A DNA stretch of 64,000 nt from Primorskyibacter marinus (GTDB lineage: Bacteria; Pseudomonadota; Alphaproteobacteria; Rhodobacterales; Rhodobacteraceae): positions 93,358 to 157,357 of the forward strand of contig NZ_QJSD01000007.1 of assembly GCF_003313245.1 (NCBI RefSeq). The letters are read 5' to 3'. Numbering within the stretch: the stretch's first letter is position 1; every line of letters starts with the position of its first letter. Below the pieces are notes generated by a model that ran no database searches, was not told the origin of the DNA, and saw only the letters and a list, made by a program, of their open reading frames with translations. A program made the position numbers and the translations under genes. This document shows, in pieces, positions 19,399 through 29,319 of the stretch.

Positions 19399-20361
19399 AT
19401 GACCCATTACCTCGATTTCGAGAAGCCTCTGGCCGAGATTGAAGGCAAGGCCGAAGAGCTGCGTGCCATGGCACGGACCAACGAGGAAATGGATATCGAG
19501 AAAGAGGCCGCGGCCCTGGATCGCAAAGCGGCCGACATGCTGAAAGATCTGTACAAGACGCTGACGCCGTGGCGGAAATGCCAGATCGCCCGGCACCCGG
19601 ACCGACCCCATTGCAAGGATTATATCGAGGCGCTCTTTACCGAATACACGCCGATGGCGGGTGACCGCAATTTTGCCGACGATCATGCGGTGATGGGCGG
19701 GTTGGCGCGTTTCAACGACAGGCCGGTGGTGGTGATCGGCCATGAAAAGGGCAATGACACGCAATCGCGTATCGCCCACAATTTCGGCATGGCCCGCCCC
19801 GAGGGCTATCGCAAGGCGATCCGACTGATGGAGATGGCGGACAAGTTCAACCTGCCGGTGATCTCGCTGGTGGACACGCCCGGTGCCTATCCCGGCAGAG
19901 GTGCCGAAGAACGCGGCCAATCAGAGGCGATTGCCCGATCGACGGAAAAATGTCTGCAAATTCGCGTGCCGCTGGTATCGGTCATCATCGGCGAGGGTGG
20001 TTCTGGCGGGGCGGTTGCCTTTGCCACGGCCGACCGTTTGGCGATGCTGGAACATTCGGTCTATTCGGTGATCTCGCCCGAGGGCTGCGCCTCGATCCTG
20101 TGGAAAGACGCTGAAAAAATGCGCGAAGCAGCAGAGGCGCTGCGGCTGACGGCACAGGATCTTACCAAGCTTGGGGTTGCCGACCAGGTCATTCAGGAAC
20201 CGCTTGGCGGGGCGCATCGCGACAGCGACGCGGCGGTGACAGCCGTGGGAGAAGCGATCGGGTCGCTTCTGTCGGATCTGGACAGCATTTCGCGCAAGGA
20301 TCTGGTCAAGCAACGGCACAGCAAATACCTGAAGGTCGGATCGCGCGGGCTGGCCGCCTGA
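19399..20361 (+). CDS. accA: acetyl-CoA carboxylase carboxyltransferase subunit alpha
   Basis: The 320-residue protein matches AccA throughout: [21 protein letters not shown] at the N-terminus, then [33 protein letters not shown] (oxyanion glycines) and [18 protein letters not shown]. With AccD it transfers carboxyl from biotin on AccB to acetyl-CoA, the committed step of fatty acid synthesis, in the cytoplasm. Length is typical (about 317-320). It stands alone, as accA often does. Confidence 0.98.
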   Translation: MTHYLDFEKPLAEIEGKAEELRAMARTNEEMDIEKEAAALDRKAADMLKDLYKTLTPWRKCQIARHPDRPHCKDYIEALFTEYTPMAGDRNFADDHAVMGGLARFNDRPVVVIGHEKGNDTQSRIAHNFGMARPEGYRKAIRLMEMADKFNLPVISLVDTPGAYPGRGAEERGQSEAIARSTEKCLQIRVPLVSVIIGEGGSGGAVAFATADRLAMLEHSVYSVISPEGCASILWKDAEKMREAAEALRLTAQDLTKLGVADQVIQEPLGGAHRDSDAAVTAVGEAIGSLLSDLDSISRKDLVKQRHSKYLKVGSRGLAA

Positions 20362-20416
20362 GGCCCATGCTGGCGTAACCTGACCGGGGCAGGCCGGCGA
20401 ATCGACGCGCCCCGGA

Positions 20417-21070
20417 TCAGCCCGCCAGCATCTTCAGCCCCTGCGTCACATCCGACCGCACGGCCAGCCGCAACCCCGGTTCGTCCCCGGCCTTGAGCGC
20501 GGCGATGATAAGTCGGTGGAAATGCGGCGGCTCGGTCCGGTTCAATCGCCCGTAAAGCGCCCGCATCGTCGGCCCCAGTTGCAGCCAGACGGTTTCCGCC
20601 ATGGCCAGCATCGCCGGGGCCTGAGCGCGCAGGTAGAGCGTGCGGTGAAATTCCAGATTTGTGCGAATATAGCCGACTGCGTTGCGTTCCTCGACCATAT
20701 CGCCGACGCTTGTGTTGATCGCCTGCAAACGGTCAATCAGCGCCATATGCGCGCGCGGCATGGCGCGGCTGGCAAGTTCTACCTCGATCAGGGCGCGCAG
20801 GACCGCCAGTTCCTCGATCCGTTCGTTTGACAGTTCCGGCGTGGACACCCGCCCGGACGAGGACAGCGACAGCGCGCCCTCCGCAACCAACCGGCGGACG
20901 GCTTCGCGCGCCGGTGTCATCGACACGCCAAATTCCCGGCCGATGCCGCGCAAGGTCAGGGCAGCGCCGGGTGCCACCTCTCCGACCATGATGCGGGCGC
21001 GCAAGCGGCGATAGACGCGGTCATGGGCGGCGGCGGGAATCGGCTCTGTCTGGCGGGGGGCGGTCAACAT
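20417..21070 (-). CDS. GntR/FCD family transcriptional regulator
   Basis: The 217-residue product has an N-terminal GntR winged helix (RVYRRLRARIMVGEVAPGA, then FGVSMTPAREAVRRLVAEGAL) and an all-helical C-terminal FCD domain with ALIEVELASRAM and NLEFHRTLY metal- or ligand-binding helices. The start at 21070 is the first ATG before the HTH; upstream codons are not conserved. It is a repressor-type regulator of unknown ligand. No obvious target is adjacent, since it is flanked by accA and a metalloprotease gene. Confidence 0.9.
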   Translation of the reverse strand: MLTAPRQTEPIPAAAHDRVYRRLRARIMVGEVAPGAALTLRGIGREFGVSMTPAREAVRRLVAEGALSLSSSGRVSTPELSNERIEELAVLRALIEVELASRAMPRAHMALIDRLQAINTSVGDMVEERNAVGYIRTNLEFHRTLYLRAQAPAMLAMAETVWLQLGPTMRALYGRLNRTEPPHFHRLIIAALKAGDEPGLRLAVRSDVTQGLKMLAG

Positions 21071-21101
21071 GCGGAAATTGTGATCACAACCGGCAAAAAC
21101 G

Positions 21102-21794
21102 TCAATCGCCAAATCGGTAGCGATGCAATTCAGCCCCCTGATCGCGCAGCCAGTTCCGCGCCGGCTTCCAGTCGCCATAAAGCTGCGTGACCAGATCCCA
21201 GAAGGCCCGAGAGTGGTTCATCTCGGCCAGATGTGCGACCTCATGCGCCGCGACGTAATCCAGCACTTCTGGCGGTGCCATGATCAGCCGCCACGAATAC
21301 ATCAGCCCGGCGTCATGCGTACACGACCCCCAGCGCGACCGCGTGTCGCGCAGGGTGATCCGCGCGTAGGCACGCCCCAGCCGGGCGGCATGGCGGTCCG
21401 AGGCTTCGGTCAGCCGGTCGCGTGCCAGCACCTTCAGAAAAGCCGACAGCCGGACGCCGAAACGCGCCTCATCGCCGGGCACCAGAATCGCCTCGCCGTC
21501 GATGCGCACGCGCCGCCCCTGCCCTTCGCCAATGCACAGCATCCGCCCCTCGACCGGCAGCCATGCACCGCTGCGCAAGGTCACAGTGGTGGGTTGCGCT
21601 GACAGATGGCCCCGCAGCCAGGCCTCTTTCTCGCGGGCGAAAGCATGCGCCTCTTTCACTGCCACATGCCTGGGCAATGTCATCGTCACGCGCCCGTCCA
21701 GCCGCGACAGGCGCAGGCTGATCCGTCGCGCCCTGACAGAGCGCCTGAGGACCACGTCGATAGGTGGGTTGCCAGGCAGGGTGAACTCGCCCAT
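21102..21794 (-). CDS. YgjP-type M48 family metallopeptidase
   Basis: The 230-residue protein carries the zinc-binding HEVAHLAEMNHSRAFW motif near the C-terminus (HExxH with a third His), preceded by DTRSRWGSCTHDAGLMYSWRL. This is the pattern of YgjP/DUF45 (SprT-like) metallopeptidases. Their substrates are unknown. Length is normal. It is 30 bases upstream of the GntR gene in the same direction and may share its transcript. Confidence 0.9.
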   Translation of the reverse strand: MGEFTLPGNPPIDVVLRRSVRARRISLRLSRLDGRVTMTLPRHVAVKEAHAFAREKEAWLRGHLSAQPTTVTLRSGAWLPVEGRMLCIGEGQGRRVRIDGEAILVPGDEARFGVRLSAFLKVLARDRLTEASDRHAARLGRAYARITLRDTRSRWGSCTHDAGLMYSWRLIMAPPEVLDYVAAHEVAHLAEMNHSRAFWDLVTQLYGDWKPARNWLRDQGAELHRYRFGD

Positions 21795-21902
21795 ACGTCT
21801 TCCTCGCTCGGGACCGCGTCAAAGCCTTTGACACGCCGTTGGTGTTATGGCAGGTGGCCCGGATCGTCTTCAAGACCACATGATATATGAGAGGGAATGC
21901 CC

Positions 21903-22226
21903 ATGCCCAAAGAAGAATGGGGCGTCAAGCGTGTTTGCCCGACCACAGGCAAACGATTCTACGACATGAACCGCAATCCGATTGTCAGCCCCTATACGGG
22001 CGAAGAAGTCGAATTGGACAGCACCAAAAGCCGCATGATCGCGGCTGACGCCGAAGATGCATCCACAACCAAGGCGAAAGCCAAGGAGAAGGAAAGCAAA
22101 GACGCCCTGGACGATGACGAAGATGTCGATCTCGACCTGGGTGACGACGTGCTGGATGACGACGACGATGATAACGTCTCGTTGGACGACATCGCCGACG
22201 TGGCCAAGGACGACGACGATTCCTGA
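21903..22226 (+). CDS. TIGR02300 family acidic protein
   Basis: The 107-residue product begins MPKEEWGVKRVCPTTGKRFYD, with NPIVSPYTGEEV, then a long aspartate-rich tail (LDDDEDVDLDLGDDVLD). This is the TIGR02300 family, an alphaproteobacterial group of unknown function whose conserved N-terminus is zinc-ribbon-like. The ATG at 21903 fits the family; another ATG six bases upstream adds only two residues. It is followed by tRNA-Ala. Confidence 0.92.
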   Translation: MPKEEWGVKRVCPTTGKRFYDMNRNPIVSPYTGEEVELDSTKSRMIAADAEDASTTKAKAKEKESKDALDDDEDVDLDLGDDVLDDDDDDNVSLDDIADVAKDDDDS

Positions 22227-22323
22227 TTTGAAATGAATTCGCGAAGGGCTGGATTTTGCTCTTGATCCCGCCCTTCGCATCGCATACATCGCAGCCCACA
22301 GCGTCGGTTGTGATGCTGCGAAT

Positions 22324-22399
22324 GGGGCCTTAGCTCAGCTGGGAGAGCGCCTGCATGGCATGCAGGAGGTCAGCGGTTCGATCCCGCTAGGCTCCACCA
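22324..22399 (+). tRNA. tRNA-Ala (GGC)
   Basis: The 76-base sequence folds as a complete cloverleaf: acceptor GGGGCCT paired with AGGCTCC, D arm, anticodon stem CCTGC/GCAGG with loop ATGGCAT (anticodon GGC), and T arm with GGTTCGATCC. CCA is encoded. It reads alanine codons GCC and GCU. Confidence 0.97.
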
Positions 22400-23081
22400 T
22401 ACCGCATTTTTGGCGGTATCCCCTTAACATATTGAACATTAAGGCCGTTCTGGCGGCCGACGCCCTGGTTTCCAGCAGGAGAAACTGTGCTTCACAAAGA
22501 CCATGCAACGCATGGTTCCGAACGGGGCAAGAGAGCCACTTTGCCGTATGTCCCAAGGAGTCGCGCGAAACCACAGAGCGGGTTCCAACGCGTCCTCGAT
22601 GGAGGTGGCAAACACACGCGCAGCCTCCGGCGATCTTCGGTGAGGCGCATGTCATGTTGTTGCTGTTTGACACGCGTTTCATTGGCCGCAGCAACACTTG
22701 AAGTTTCGCAATCGCGGCGGCGGTCGGTTCACTGCGGCGGCGTCGTTCATGCAGTTCCGTGCAGTCGGGTCGCAAGCGCGCTCGGCGGGATCAAGCACGC
22801 CCCTGCGCCATTCACCCGTTTGGCCCTGTCCCACGGGTGGCGATGTCCCACCGGACAGGGTGAGAGAACAAGGCGGGAACAACTCGAAACCGGCGATTAC
22901 GACATCCCGCAACTGCCGCATTGATAAAGGTCATGGCGTTCCGGGGGGCTCAGGCCGCAAAAACGCGCTATTCTTTGCGAAACTTGATGACAGATATACT
23001 GTACAAACCGCCACATGGTTGCTATTTACCGCCTCAATTAACATCTTTGCGGTCCATATTCAGAGAGGTGGTGTCAACCAC
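22400..23081. other. 682-bp stretch between tRNA-Ala and rpsU, no gene recognised
   Basis: Several open frames cross this stretch but all have shadow-like composition (arginine, cysteine and serine runs). One overlaps the tRNA and yields the familiar false VEPSGIEPLTS string. A short frame ending [14 protein letters not shown] could be a remnant of an inserted gene next to the tRNA, but I cannot name it. The last 100 bases should hold the rpsU promoter. Confidence 0.4.
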
Positions 23082-23282
23082 ATGCAGGTCAGTGTTCGCG
23101 ACAACAATGTCGATCAAGCCCTTCGGGTTCTTAAGAAAAAGCTTCAGAAAGAGGGTGTTTTCCGTGAAATGAAGCTTAAGCAGCATTTCGAAAAACCTTC
23201 CGAGAAGAACGCTCGTCAAAAAGCTGAAGCGATTCGTCGTGCCCGCAAGCTCGCGCGCAAGAAATTGGAGCGCGAGGGATAA
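23082..23282 (+). CDS. rpsU: 30S ribosomal protein S21 (bS21)
   Basis: The 66-residue basic protein begins [20 protein letters not shown] and ends [12 protein letters not shown], diagnostic of bS21. It binds near the 3' end of 16S rRNA and aids initiation. The ATG at 23082 is the family start although the open frame runs far upstream. A terminator follows. Confidence 0.97.
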   Translation: MQVSVRDNNVDQALRVLKKKLQKEGVFREMKLKQHFEKPSEKNARQKAEAIRRARKLARKKLEREG

Positions 23283-23310
23283 GTTTTATCCCTTGATGCT
23301 GAACGAATGA

Positions 23311-23347
23311 AGCTCCCGTCGCCTTCTGGCCGCGGGAGTTTTGCTTT
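23311..23347 (+). terminator. terminator after rpsU
   Basis: The sequence AGCTCCCG at 23311 pairs with CGGGAG near 23338, enclosing an imperfect GC-rich stem with a TTCT loop, and is followed by a T-rich run. It begins about 30 bases after the rpsU stop. Confidence 0.75.
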
Positions 23348-23539
23348 TGAACGGACCGTTATGCGAGGCTGGCCGCGACACGTCGCCCAAGCCGGATGAT
23401 ACCCCGCCCTTGCCCAGGTTGTTATCGCGGGAAACGCAATGCCGACGTGCGGCCTTGTTGACCGGCGGCATTTGGCCGCCAGACATGTGCCGCGATCACG
23501 GGATCCGCTCTTTGAGCGGTCCCGGACACGCGGGCCGCT

Positions 23540-24385
23540 TTATTTCGAAGATGATGCGCCGCGGCCAAGTCGGAGTGGCATGTGGCGGTTCACATCCTTG
23601 TAGAGCAGATAGCGGAACGGTCCGGGGCCACCAGCGTAGCAGGCTTGCGGGCAGAAGGCGCGCAGCCACATATAATCGCCGGCCTCGACCTCCACCCAGT
23701 CTTGATTCAGCTTATAGACAGCTTTGCCTTCCAGGACATAAAGACCGTGTTCCATCACATGGGTCTCAAGGAACGGGATCACAGCACCGGGTTGGAGCGT
23801 CACGATGGTGACATGCATATCATGGCGCAGGTCGGCCGGATCGACAAACCGCGTTGTCGCCCATTTGCCGTCTGTGTCCGGCATCACGGTCGGGGCGATA
23901 TCCTGCTCGTTGGCGATAACGACGTCGGGGGCATCCAGCCCTTCGACCGGCTCGTAGGCTTTGCGAACCCAGTGAAACCGCAGCATTTCAGTGCCGGTGT
24001 TGTGCAACGTCCAGTCTTTCGCAGGCGGCAGGTAGGCATAGCCCCCCTCGGCCAGAGTATGGGTTGCGCCGTCCACTGTCAGCGTCGCGGACCCTTCGAC
24101 CACGAACAAGACGGCTTCGGCTTCGGGGTCGGTCTCGGCGCGATCTGAACCGCCCCCCGGCGAGACCTCCATGATGTATTGCGAGAACGTCTCGGCAAAG
24201 CCGCTTAGCGGTCTTGCGATCACCCAAAGCCGGGTCTTGTCCCAGAACGGCAGAAAACTGGTGGTGATGTCCCGCATCGTGCCCTTGGGGATGACCGCAT
24301 AGGCATCGGTGAACATCGCACGGTCGGTCAGCAGTTGTTGCTGAGAGGGGTGCCCCCCGGTCGGAGCGAAATATTTTGCGGTCAT
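23540..24385 (-). CDS. allE: (S)-ureidoglycine aminohydrolase
   Basis: The 281-residue bicupin protein has two cupin barrels. The first includes LFVVEGSATLTVDGATH and AYLPPAKDWTLHN. The second includes ETHVMEHGLYVLEGKAVY and AGDYMWLRAFCPQACYAGG, with the conserved EHGLYVLEGK Mn-site segment. It hydrolyses (S)-ureidoglycine to (S)-ureidoglycolate and ammonia in allantoin (purine ring) degradation. No other ureide genes are in the window, so it stands apart from its pathway here. The ATG at 24385 gives the normal length. Confidence 0.9.
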   Translation of the reverse strand: MTAKYFAPTGGHPSQQQLLTDRAMFTDAYAVIPKGTMRDITTSFLPFWDKTRLWVIARPLSGFAETFSQYIMEVSPGGGSDRAETDPEAEAVLFVVEGSATLTVDGATHTLAEGGYAYLPPAKDWTLHNTGTEMLRFHWVRKAYEPVEGLDAPDVVIANEQDIAPTVMPDTDGKWATTRFVDPADLRHDMHVTIVTLQPGAVIPFLETHVMEHGLYVLEGKAVYKLNQDWVEVEAGDYMWLRAFCPQACYAGGPGPFRYLLYKDVNRHMPLRLGRGASSSK

Positions 24386-24564
24386 CGGCGTCCTCGATCC
24401 TGTGAGTTTGCGGTCAGTATGGACGCGCAGGCCCAAGACAACCATTGCCATTTGCAAGACAAGAGTTTCAGGGGATTTTTGATAGTGCTAACAATCTTCG
24501 CCGAAAGGCCGAAGAAATGCCGCGGCGTTTCCGTCAGGTGACACGCCTTGGGTGTCGTGGGATT

Positions 24565-27500
24565 TCAGATCTCGTGCACGCGCAGCGCATCCCCACAGAC
24601 CTGTCGGGCGATATCGACGACATGGCGGTGGTGGGTCAGGTAGATCGCCTGCCCGGTGCGTCCGATCCGCGCCATCACATGACAGGCCGCACGCGTCCGG
24701 TCCTCGTCAAAGGTCTCAAAAATGTCATCGCAGAAAAACGGCAGGACCGTGCCTTGCTGGGCAAGCTGTTCATAGGCCGCCGCCCGCAGCGCCAGATAAA
24801 GCTGAAAGCGCGTGCCCTTGGACATATCCTGCGCCTGTTTCGACTGCCCCGCCGGATCAAGCGCGATCAGTGTCTCGGCACCGCCGTCCGGCTGCGTCAT
24901 CAGCCGCGTATAGGCACCGTTGGTCAAGTCTGAAAACGCGGTTTCGGTGGCTTTCATCATACCGCTGCGATGGGTGTCGCGATAGCGCCGGATCGCCTCT
25001 TCTGCCAGATCATGGCCAAGATGCAGTTCCAGATAGGCCAGTGCGGTCTCCTGCATCTCAAGCTCGATGGTCGCTTTGCGTTCGGCAAGCATGGCGATGT
25101 CGGCATCCCCGGTCACCGCGCGCAGGTCGCGGTCGGCGGCGCTGCGCGTGGCAATGGTGTCGCGGTAGCGGTCCTCTATCGCCTTGCCGTCGCCGTTAAG
25201 CTGCATCAGTTGCGCCGCCAGGCTTGTGTCGGTCACATCGTCCACCATGCTGCGGGCTGCGGTCAGGTCGGCCACGTTCAGCGTCAGGCAAAGTTTGGTC
25301 AACAGTGCCGCGCGGCGGGCCTTTGCGTCGATCACCTGTTGCGCCTGCCCGACGGTCTTTCGCAGGGCATCCAGTGTTGTCGTATCGGCATCCTTCGGGA
25401 AAAAGCTGGCGATGTCTTGCATTTTGGTTTCGACCGCATCCAACGCCCGCCGCGCCACGTCCCGCGCGTCGTGGTGGCGGCGAAGCGTCGCGAGCGTGTC
25501 GGCATGCTGCTTTTCCGCCGCTTGCGCTTGATCCGCCGCGACACGCAGGTCCGCAAAGACAGCCAAGGGGTCGGACAGGTCGGATGCCCCGGCAAGTGCG
25601 GCCACAGCCTGTGCAAAGTCACGCTGGTCGGCCTCCATCGCGTCGATCTGGCGGGCGATACTTGTGCGTCGCGTGTCCAATTCCCGCAGGTTTCGCAGGG
25701 GGGCGAAGGACCGGTCCAGCGCATCGCCTTGCACAGCGCCGCCGAAGTTTTCCGCAACCGCCTCGGCCCAGACCGAGCGGGCTGTTTCGTCGGCCTTCTC
25801 GCATTCCACCAGATGCGCCTGCCGTCGCTTTCGTTCGGCCTGAAGGTCGCGCAACCGGGCGCGCGCGTTTTGCGCGGCCTCGTGCAGTTTTCGGGCCTCA
25901 GCGGCGTGATTTCGGGCGGTTGCCAACAGGGTTTCGAAATCCGGATTTTCCAGATCGAGAGACGCAGACAGCGCCCTTGACAGGTGCGCGGCCTGACCAA
26001 AGACATTGGCATGTTCGGCCCGGATGCGATCCAACCGTTGTTCGGCGGCCTGTGCTTCGGTCAGCCGCGCGACCCATGCGGCAAAGGCAGGCGGTGTCAG
26101 GGAGGCGTCGACCCCGGCCTCGCGGGCGGCATCGGTCAATTGCCCCTCGACCTCCGCGACATTTGCGACAAGCGCATCGCGCTTTGCTTTTGCCTGCTGG
26201 ATGCGGTGTTCGGCGCGTCGGGCGTCTTCCTCAAGGTGGCGAAGCTGGCCAAGCTCGCTTGCATGGTCCAGCCGCGACGCAGCCGCCGCATCCACTTGCC
26301 GCATCGCCGCCTCAAAAGGATCTGCGCTGGCGTCGGTCATTGTCTCGCGGTGGCTTTGCCAAAGCGCGTCGCGGCGCTCCCGAAGGGCGCGGGCCGCCTC
26401 ATCCCCAAGCAACGCAGCGGCGCTGCCCAGCCCGTCGATCTTTATCGAACGGTCGGCGCTCTCGGCCTCCAGAATTTCAATCGCGTCTTCGGTTGCACGC
26501 AGGTCGCCGCTTAACTGCGCATGCGTCGCGGCCAGCGCGGCGGCTTCGTCGCTGGTCAGCGGACAGACAGGCAGGTTTGCAAAGCCCTGCCCCTTTAACA
26601 GCAGCGCGTCGCGGGCCTCGGCGCAGTCGCGTTCTGCCTCGGCCACCGCCTGCTGCGCGGCTGCGTGACGCGGGGCCAAAGTATCGACTGAAAAGCGGTC
26701 GAGGACGGCAGCTATGTCCGGCGCGCCCTCTTCATCTTGGCTGGTGATCGCCGCCTCGGCCCCGGCGATGCGCTCTGCCAACCGGGCAAGCTCGTCTCGT
26801 GCGGCCCCGGCCGCCTGCATCGCCGTACGCTTCGCATCACGCGCCGTTTCCAACTGTGCCAGTGCCCCCGGTGCCAGAACCAGCGTTTCCGGATCGGTGC
26901 CCTCGGCAGCGCCCAGATCGCGGGCGGCAAGCGCCATGTCGGTCCGCACCTCTTCAAGCGTGCGGCGGCGCTTTGGCAGGTCTTTCCCGGCGGTGGCGTG
27001 GCGACTGCGCAGATCATCCAGATCGTCCAAAGCCGCGCCAAGGGCAAGGTGTTCGGGATGCCGCACGACCCCGTCGCGCTGCGCTTCCAATTCCTCGATA
27101 TCGCGTGTCAGACGTTCCTGATCCGCTTCGGCCTGCCGTTGTTCGGAAAGCAAGCTGACCAGCGTTTCGGGGTCGATGTCGAGCCGGTCTGGATAGCCCG
27201 GATGGGCGCTGATGATCCTATCCAAACCGTCGATTTCGGCCAGCATCGGCAGGGCATCGCGCTTGGCCAGAGTAGCGGCATACTCGCTTGCATGGGCCGC
27301 GCGTATCTTGCCCGTCTCGGCCTCTTCCTGCGCGGCGTGGTCGCGGGCCTGCCGCAGTGAACGGTATGCGGCAGCGGTGACATCCTTGTCGCGGATCCGG
27401 TGGTCGATCTCTTTCAACTCTGCCTTCAGCTCGGCCATGCGGGTCTTGCTGCTGCGTTTTTTGTAAAGCGCCTCGGCGCGGGCACGCACCGAGTCCAGCA

Positions 27501-27990
27501 CCTCGGTCAGATCGCTGATCCCTGCCGCCGCCGAAAACAGCAGCCGCCCTATATCGCCCTTGGCGCTGGCGATCTCCTCGCCGCCCCGCTCGATGGTTTC
27601 ATCGTCAAGGCATAGCAGGTTGCGATAGTCGTCCAGCCCAAGCCCGCCCAGATGCGCCGCCAAGACCTGTTCGGGCAGCGCCTTGCCTTGCGCGTCCACC
27701 AGATTGGCGTTGCGCGTCGGCAGACGTGTCAGGCCGATTTCGGCATCGCCCAGATCCAGCACACCCGAGATGCGCAGCGTCTTGCGGTCGTGCTGAAAGG
27801 CATAAGGCTCGCGCAGCGGAAACCCGTAGAGCAGCCGCAGGAAACCTTCCATCGTGGTGGTCTTGCCGGCCTCGTTTGGGCCGTGGATCAGGTGAAAGTC
27901 AGGTGCCCCCTCAAGGCGCGGGCCAAAATCGTAGGACTTGCCGGAAAACTGTCCGAACAACTCCAGATCAAGCCGGCGCAGCCGGATCAT
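24565..27990 (-). CDS. YhaN-like AAA/SMC-type ATPase of a two-gene nuclease complex
   Basis: The 1141-residue protein has an N-terminal ATPase lobe with Walker A HGPNEAGKTTTMEGF (G37-T44) and a long coiled-coil region dominated by Ala, Glu, Arg and Leu. Its C-terminal lobe carries the signature MSKGTRFQLYLALRAAAYEQL and Walker B VLPFFCDDIFETFDEDR. The layout is Rad50/SbcC-like and the AAA_27 N-terminus (FGQFSGKSYDFGP) is YhaN-type. Its ATG overlaps the stop of the upstream metallophosphoesterase gene by 4 bases, so the two proteins probably form an SbcCD-like complex acting on DNA ends. Role in repair or defence is open. Confidence 0.88.
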   Translation of the reverse strand: MIRLRRLDLELFGQFSGKSYDFGPRLEGAPDFHLIHGPNEAGKTTTMEGFLRLLYGFPLREPYAFQHDRKTLRISGVLDLGDAEIGLTRLPTRNANLVDAQGKALPEQVLAAHLGGLGLDDYRNLLCLDDETIERGGEEIASAKGDIGRLLFSAAAGISDLTEVLDSVRARAEALYKKRSSKTRMAELKAELKEIDHRIRDKDVTAAAYRSLRQARDHAAQEEAETGKIRAAHASEYAATLAKRDALPMLAEIDGLDRIISAHPGYPDRLDIDPETLVSLLSEQRQAEADQERLTRDIEELEAQRDGVVRHPEHLALGAALDDLDDLRSRHATAGKDLPKRRRTLEEVRTDMALAARDLGAAEGTDPETLVLAPGALAQLETARDAKRTAMQAAGAARDELARLAERIAGAEAAITSQDEEGAPDIAAVLDRFSVDTLAPRHAAAQQAVAEAERDCAEARDALLLKGQGFANLPVCPLTSDEAAALAATHAQLSGDLRATEDAIEILEAESADRSIKIDGLGSAAALLGDEAARALRERRDALWQSHRETMTDASADPFEAAMRQVDAAAASRLDHASELGQLRHLEEDARRAEHRIQQAKAKRDALVANVAEVEGQLTDAAREAGVDASLTPPAFAAWVARLTEAQAAEQRLDRIRAEHANVFGQAAHLSRALSASLDLENPDFETLLATARNHAAEARKLHEAAQNARARLRDLQAERKRRQAHLVECEKADETARSVWAEAVAENFGGAVQGDALDRSFAPLRNLRELDTRRTSIARQIDAMEADQRDFAQAVAALAGASDLSDPLAVFADLRVAADQAQAAEKQHADTLATLRRHHDARDVARRALDAVETKMQDIASFFPKDADTTTLDALRKTVGQAQQVIDAKARRAALLTKLCLTLNVADLTAARSMVDDVTDTSLAAQLMQLNGDGKAIEDRYRDTIATRSAADRDLRAVTGDADIAMLAERKATIELEMQETALAYLELHLGHDLAEEAIRRYRDTHRSGMMKATETAFSDLTNGAYTRLMTQPDGGAETLIALDPAGQSKQAQDMSKGTRFQLYLALRAAAYEQLAQQGTVLPFFCDDIFETFDEDRTRAACHVMARIGRTGQAIYLTHHRHVVDIARQVCGDALRVHEI

Positions 27991-29225
27991 TCCGACGCCC
28001 CTTTCATCAGCGCCGTGACATGGCGCGCGCCCGTCTCGGCCAAGCGTTGTGCAAGCGCGGTTGCGGCATCCTCATCGGGGATCAGGGCCGCCCGGATATG
28101 GGCGGGCAGATCGGACAGGATCTCGGCCAGTTGTGCCTCGATCTGTGCTGCATAACCGGGTTCGGTCCGTATGGCCTGCATCAGCGCGGACAATTCGGCG
28201 GTGGCGCTGCTGTCAATGCGCGGCCCGTCAGGATCGGTAAGGGCAATTTCCAGCTTTTCGACCCAGAGGCATCCGGTTTCGCGCGCCATGCCGCTGACGG
28301 TCTCTGCCCAGGTATCGCGGTCCCGTTCGACCTGCCAGCGCCGGGCAAAGCCTCCGGTCAGGCGCAGACGCAGGATGGCGGCATCTGATTGCAGCGACGC
28401 CGCGCATTGCTGGATTTCCTTGCGCAGGTGGTCCCGCAGCGCGCCCTCGTCCTCGCATGCGGTGACGTCAACCTCGACGGGCAGAAACTCGACCTGGCTG
28501 GTGTGACATTCGGAAACGCTGATCTGGCCGCCCTCGACAGTAAGCAGCGTGGCGCTGTGGGGGCCGGGTTCCCCGATATCGCGGCCCTGAGGCGTGCCAG
28601 GCATGACGATCCACGGCGCTTGTGCATGGATCTGCCGTTTGTGGATATGGCCAAGCGCCCAGTAATCGAACCCCATCGCGCCAAGTTCGGCCACGGTACA
28701 GGGTGCGTATGTGTCATGCCCCGCCGCACCTGCCAACGAACTGTGCAGCAAAGCGATATTGACCGCACCCGCAACCGGAGGCGCGAATTTCGGCAACAAA
28801 CTGTCAGGCGCGTGACGGCCGCTGAAGCTGACACCGTGGATCCAGATGTCATGCGCGCCCAGTTGCACGGCCCCACCGCGCCCGCTGAAGACATGGACGT
28901 TATCGGGCAGCGTCACTTCACCAGTGATGGGGTTTTCGGCGTCGTGATTGCCTTTTATCAGAAAGACAGGGATGCAAGCATCCCGCAGCCGGTCAAACTG
29001 CGCCGTCAGAAACGCCGCCGTCCGGGCGCTGCGGGCGGCCCCGTCATACAGGTCGCCGGCGATCAGCAATCCCGCCACGTCTTCGTCCAACGCCGTATCG
29101 ACGATACGGGTGAACGCACCGCGCGTGGCGGCCTGCACCCGGTCGCGCAGATCCGGATCGCGCAGCGCGAGCGATTTCAACGGCGAGTCGAGATGGATGT
29201 CGGCAGTATGTAAAAGCTTGATCAC
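27987..29225 (-). CDS. SbcD/Mre11-like metallophosphoesterase (YhaO-type DNA exonuclease)
   Basis: The 412-residue protein has the calcineurin-type nuclease motifs in order: TADIHLDSP, AGDLYDG, IKGNHDAEN, LHSS and LGHIHKRQ. These bind two metal ions for phosphodiester cleavage. A C-terminal helical region follows. The start is a GTG at 29225, immediately before the conserved IKLLHTADIH; the upstream frame is not conserved. It is the first gene of the pair with the YhaN-like ATPase (ATGA overlap). Together they resemble bacterial SbcCD or YhaO-YhaN. The YhaO name is by analogy. Confidence 0.88.
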   Translation of the reverse strand: MIKLLHTADIHLDSPLKSLALRDPDLRDRVQAATRGAFTRIVDTALDEDVAGLLIAGDLYDGAARSARTAAFLTAQFDRLRDACIPVFLIKGNHDAENPITGEVTLPDNVHVFSGRGGAVQLGAHDIWIHGVSFSGRHAPDSLLPKFAPPVAGAVNIALLHSSLAGAAGHDTYAPCTVAELGAMGFDYWALGHIHKRQIHAQAPWIVMPGTPQGRDIGEPGPHSATLLTVEGGQISVSECHTSQVEFLPVEVDVTACEDEGALRDHLRKEIQQCAASLQSDAAILRLRLTGGFARRWQVERDRDTWAETVSGMARETGCLWVEKLEIALTDPDGPRIDSSATAELSALMQAIRTEPGYAAQIEAQLAEILSDLPAHIRAALIPDEDAATALAQRLAETGARHVTALMKGASE

Positions 29226-29319
29226 GCTGGCCTCTTTCGCGGCGCAGTCTTGTCCACGCCGCGAGGATTTGCAATCGGGCGATTTGCCCTTGATGAGAGT
29301 TTCAGTCAGCCGTGCAGGG

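Noticed and set aside
22335-22775. A leftward 146-codon frame across tRNA-Ala
   Set aside because: It overlaps the tRNA and contains the well-known false string VEPSGIEPLTS that arises from reading tRNA genes as protein.
25224-26747. Long rightward frames across the YhaN-like ATPase gene
   Set aside because: They are antisense to a coherent coiled-coil ATPase and consist of arginine/proline-rich shadow sequence.
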